Shown here: positions 62,401-64,000 of the stretch, in pieces
How the letters are laid out: each line of letters begins with the position of its first letter
Position numbering within the stretch: position 1 is the first letter of the stretch
Source of the DNA: Phytohabitans rumicis
GTDB taxonomy: Bacteria > Actinomycetota > Actinomycetes > Mycobacteriales > Micromonosporaceae
Assembly (NCBI RefSeq): GCF_011764445.1
Contig: NZ_BLPG01000001.1
Location: forward strand, 3,534,001 to 3,598,000
Reading direction: 5' to 3'
Length of the DNA: 64,000 nt
Notes under the pieces: model-generated
Databases searched by the model: none
The model's input: the letters and a program-made list of their open reading frames with translations, nothing else
What the model was told of the DNA's origin: nothing
Made by a program: the position numbers and the translations under genes

Positions 62401-63519
62401 CTACCGGTCGAGTACCAGCCCTACGCGCTGAAACTCCTTCACGTCGCGGTACCCGCACTTGGCCATCGCCCGCCGCAGCCCGCCAAACAGGTTGAGCTGG
62501 CCATCCGGCGCGTCGGCCGGCCCGTACAGCAGCTTTTCCATCGAGCCCAGCGGCTCGTCGGACACGCCGAACGCGCCACGCGGCAGCTTCGGGTGGCTCG
62601 CGGCCGAGTGCCACCACGCACCCTGGCCCGGCGCCTCCTCGCACAGCGACAGCGACTCGCCCAGCATCACCGCGTCGGCGCCGCAGCCCAGCGCCTTGGC
62701 GATGTCGCCAGAGGTCTGGATGTCGCCGTCGGCGATCAGGTGCACGTACCGCCCGCCGGTCTCGTCGAGGTAGTCCCGCCGAGCCGCGGCCGCGTCGGCG
62801 ATCGCGGTCGCCATCGGCACCCGGATGCCCAGCACGGTGTCCGTTGTGGACCACTCGTCGGCGCCGACGCCCACGATCACGCCGGCCGCGCCGGTGCGCA
62901 TCAGGTGCAGCGCCGTCTTGTAGTCGGTGCACCCGCCCGCGATCACCGGCAGGTCGAGGTCGGCGATGAACTCCTTGAGGTTGAGCGGCTCGTCCGTCGT
63001 GGAGACGTGCTCCGCGGAGACCAGCGTGCCCTGGATGACCAGGATGTCGACGCCCGCGTCCAGGATCACCGGGGCGAGCGCGAGCGTGTGCTGCGGCGAC
63101 ACCCGCACCGCCACGGTCACCCCGCCCTCGCGCATGACCCGTACCCGCTCGGCGATCAGCTCGGGGCGGATCGGCTCGGCGTACACCTCCTGCAGCCGCC
63201 GTGTGGTCGGCGCGTCCTCGTCGAGCGTGGCCAGCTCCTCGAGGATCTTCGTCGGATCCTCGTAGCGGGTCCACAGGCCCTCGACGTTCAGCACGCCGAG
63301 GCCGCCGAGCTGACCCAGGGTCACGACCGTCGCCGGGCTCATCGTCGCGTCGGACGGGTGCGCCACGCAGGGGATCTGGAAGGGGTACGCGTCGAGTTGC
63401 CAGGCCGTGGACACGTCGTCCACATCCCGGGTACGCCGACTTGGCACGATCGCTATGTCGTCGAGGTGGTAGCCGCGCTGCGCGGTCTTACCCAACCCGA
63501 TCTCCACCACGTCACGCAC
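62401..63519 (-). CDS. guaB3: GuaB3-family IMP dehydrogenase-like protein
   Basis: A 372-residue TIM-barrel protein from GTG 63519 (VRDVVEIGLGKTAQRGYHLD). It has no CBS domains. The N-terminal AQRGYHLDDIAIVPS, central PVIAGGCTDYKTALHLMRTG and SLGCGADAVMLGESL regions match the actinobacterial GuaB3 group. The usual IMPDH active-site Cys loop is altered, and recent work on cyanobacterial GuaB3 reported GMP reductase activity. That function is plausible here but not shown. It directly follows guaB, nine bases away. Confidence 0.9.
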   Translation of the reverse strand: MRDVVEIGLGKTAQRGYHLDDIAIVPSRRTRDVDDVSTAWQLDAYPFQIPCVAHPSDATMSPATVVTLGQLGGLGVLNVEGLWTRYEDPTKILEELATLDEDAPTTRRLQEVYAEPIRPELIAERVRVMREGGVTVAVRVSPQHTLALAPVILDAGVDILVIQGTLVSAEHVSTTDEPLNLKEFIADLDLPVIAGGCTDYKTALHLMRTGAAGVIVGVGADEWSTTDTVLGIRVPMATAIADAAAARRDYLDETGGRYVHLIADGDIQTSGDIAKALGCGADAVMLGESLSLCEEAPGQGAWWHSAASHPKLPRGAFGVSDEPLGSMEKLLYGPADAPDGQLNLFGGLRRAMAKCGYRDVKEFQRVGLVLDR

Positions 63520-63528
63520 GGGACGCTC

Positions 63529-64000
<472 letters not shown>

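Overview
The window is high-GC actinobacterial chromosome, most likely from the family Micromonosporaceae. The basis is strong GC-rich codon use, many GTG/TTG starts and ATGA/GTGA overlaps, leaderless-type promoters, paralogous DUF4190/PspC membrane proteins, and a core block (chorismate mutase, UvrD/PcrA helicase, M23 peptidases, sucC-sucD, perM, purN-purH) whose order I recall from mycobacteria and other actinomycetes. The genus is not determined. No rRNA, tRNA, CRISPR array, transposase gene or prophage was seen.

Layout. 1-6.8 kb: a surface-polysaccharide cluster (phosphotransferase-like, two sulfotransferases, a Wzx-type flippase, a GH26-like lipoprotein, a TagA/WecG glycosyltransferase, a GT2 glycosyltransferase) with many single-base frameshifts. 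6.8-10.4 kb: a QueA-like/SDR pair and a GAF histidine kinase with its NarL-type regulator. 10.4-14.2 kb: a galactoside operon (GH42, DeoR regulator, galT). 14.2-16.3 kb: an alpha/beta hydrolase and a peptidase-S51 protein fused to a CysRS-like C-terminus. 17-22.2 kb: icd, a metallo-beta-lactamase-fold hydrolase, mdh, a LasA-like M23 peptidase and folD. 22.2-31.6 kb: an orphan peptide-binding lipoprotein, purH-purN, three DUF4190-type proteins, perM, sucD-sucC and a membrane protein. 31.7-39.7 kb: icmB, two M23 peptidases, pcrA, a secreted 5'-nucleotidase, and a chorismate mutase behind a leader-peptide attenuator. 39.8-45.5 kb: a complete peptide ABC transporter. 45.9-53.9 kb: a PIG-L deacetylase, a PspC envelope-stress module with its two-component system, and psd and pssA (phosphatidylethanolamine synthesis) facing each other across a palindrome-rich gap. 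54-56 kb: two paralogous tandem-Nudix proteins separated by a 170-bp inverted-repeat element. 56.2-64 kb: a PspC protein and the guanine-nucleotide locus guaA, GMC oxidoreductase, LCP protein, M1 peptidase, guaB3 and guaB (cut by the window edge).

Two families of long hairpin repeats sit mostly at convergent gene ends. Family A has a GTCGATCAAGGGC arm (five copies in two orientations, often with an extra half-site). Family B has a TGCAAGGAAGGG arm and a GCAAAAAGCG loop (six copies). Family B copies probably serve as bidirectional terminators.

The strongest lead is the region before the chorismate mutase (39.23-39.43 kb). It holds a promoter, a 22-codon leader peptide with clustered Tyr/Phe codons (Y-F-S-Y), a pause hairpin, an antiterminator pairing and a terminator arranged as in a classical ribosome-mediated attenuator. 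Eleven apparent single-base deletions in G/C runs, including one in purH, look mainly like consensus errors, but eight of them lie in the first 6.1 kb.
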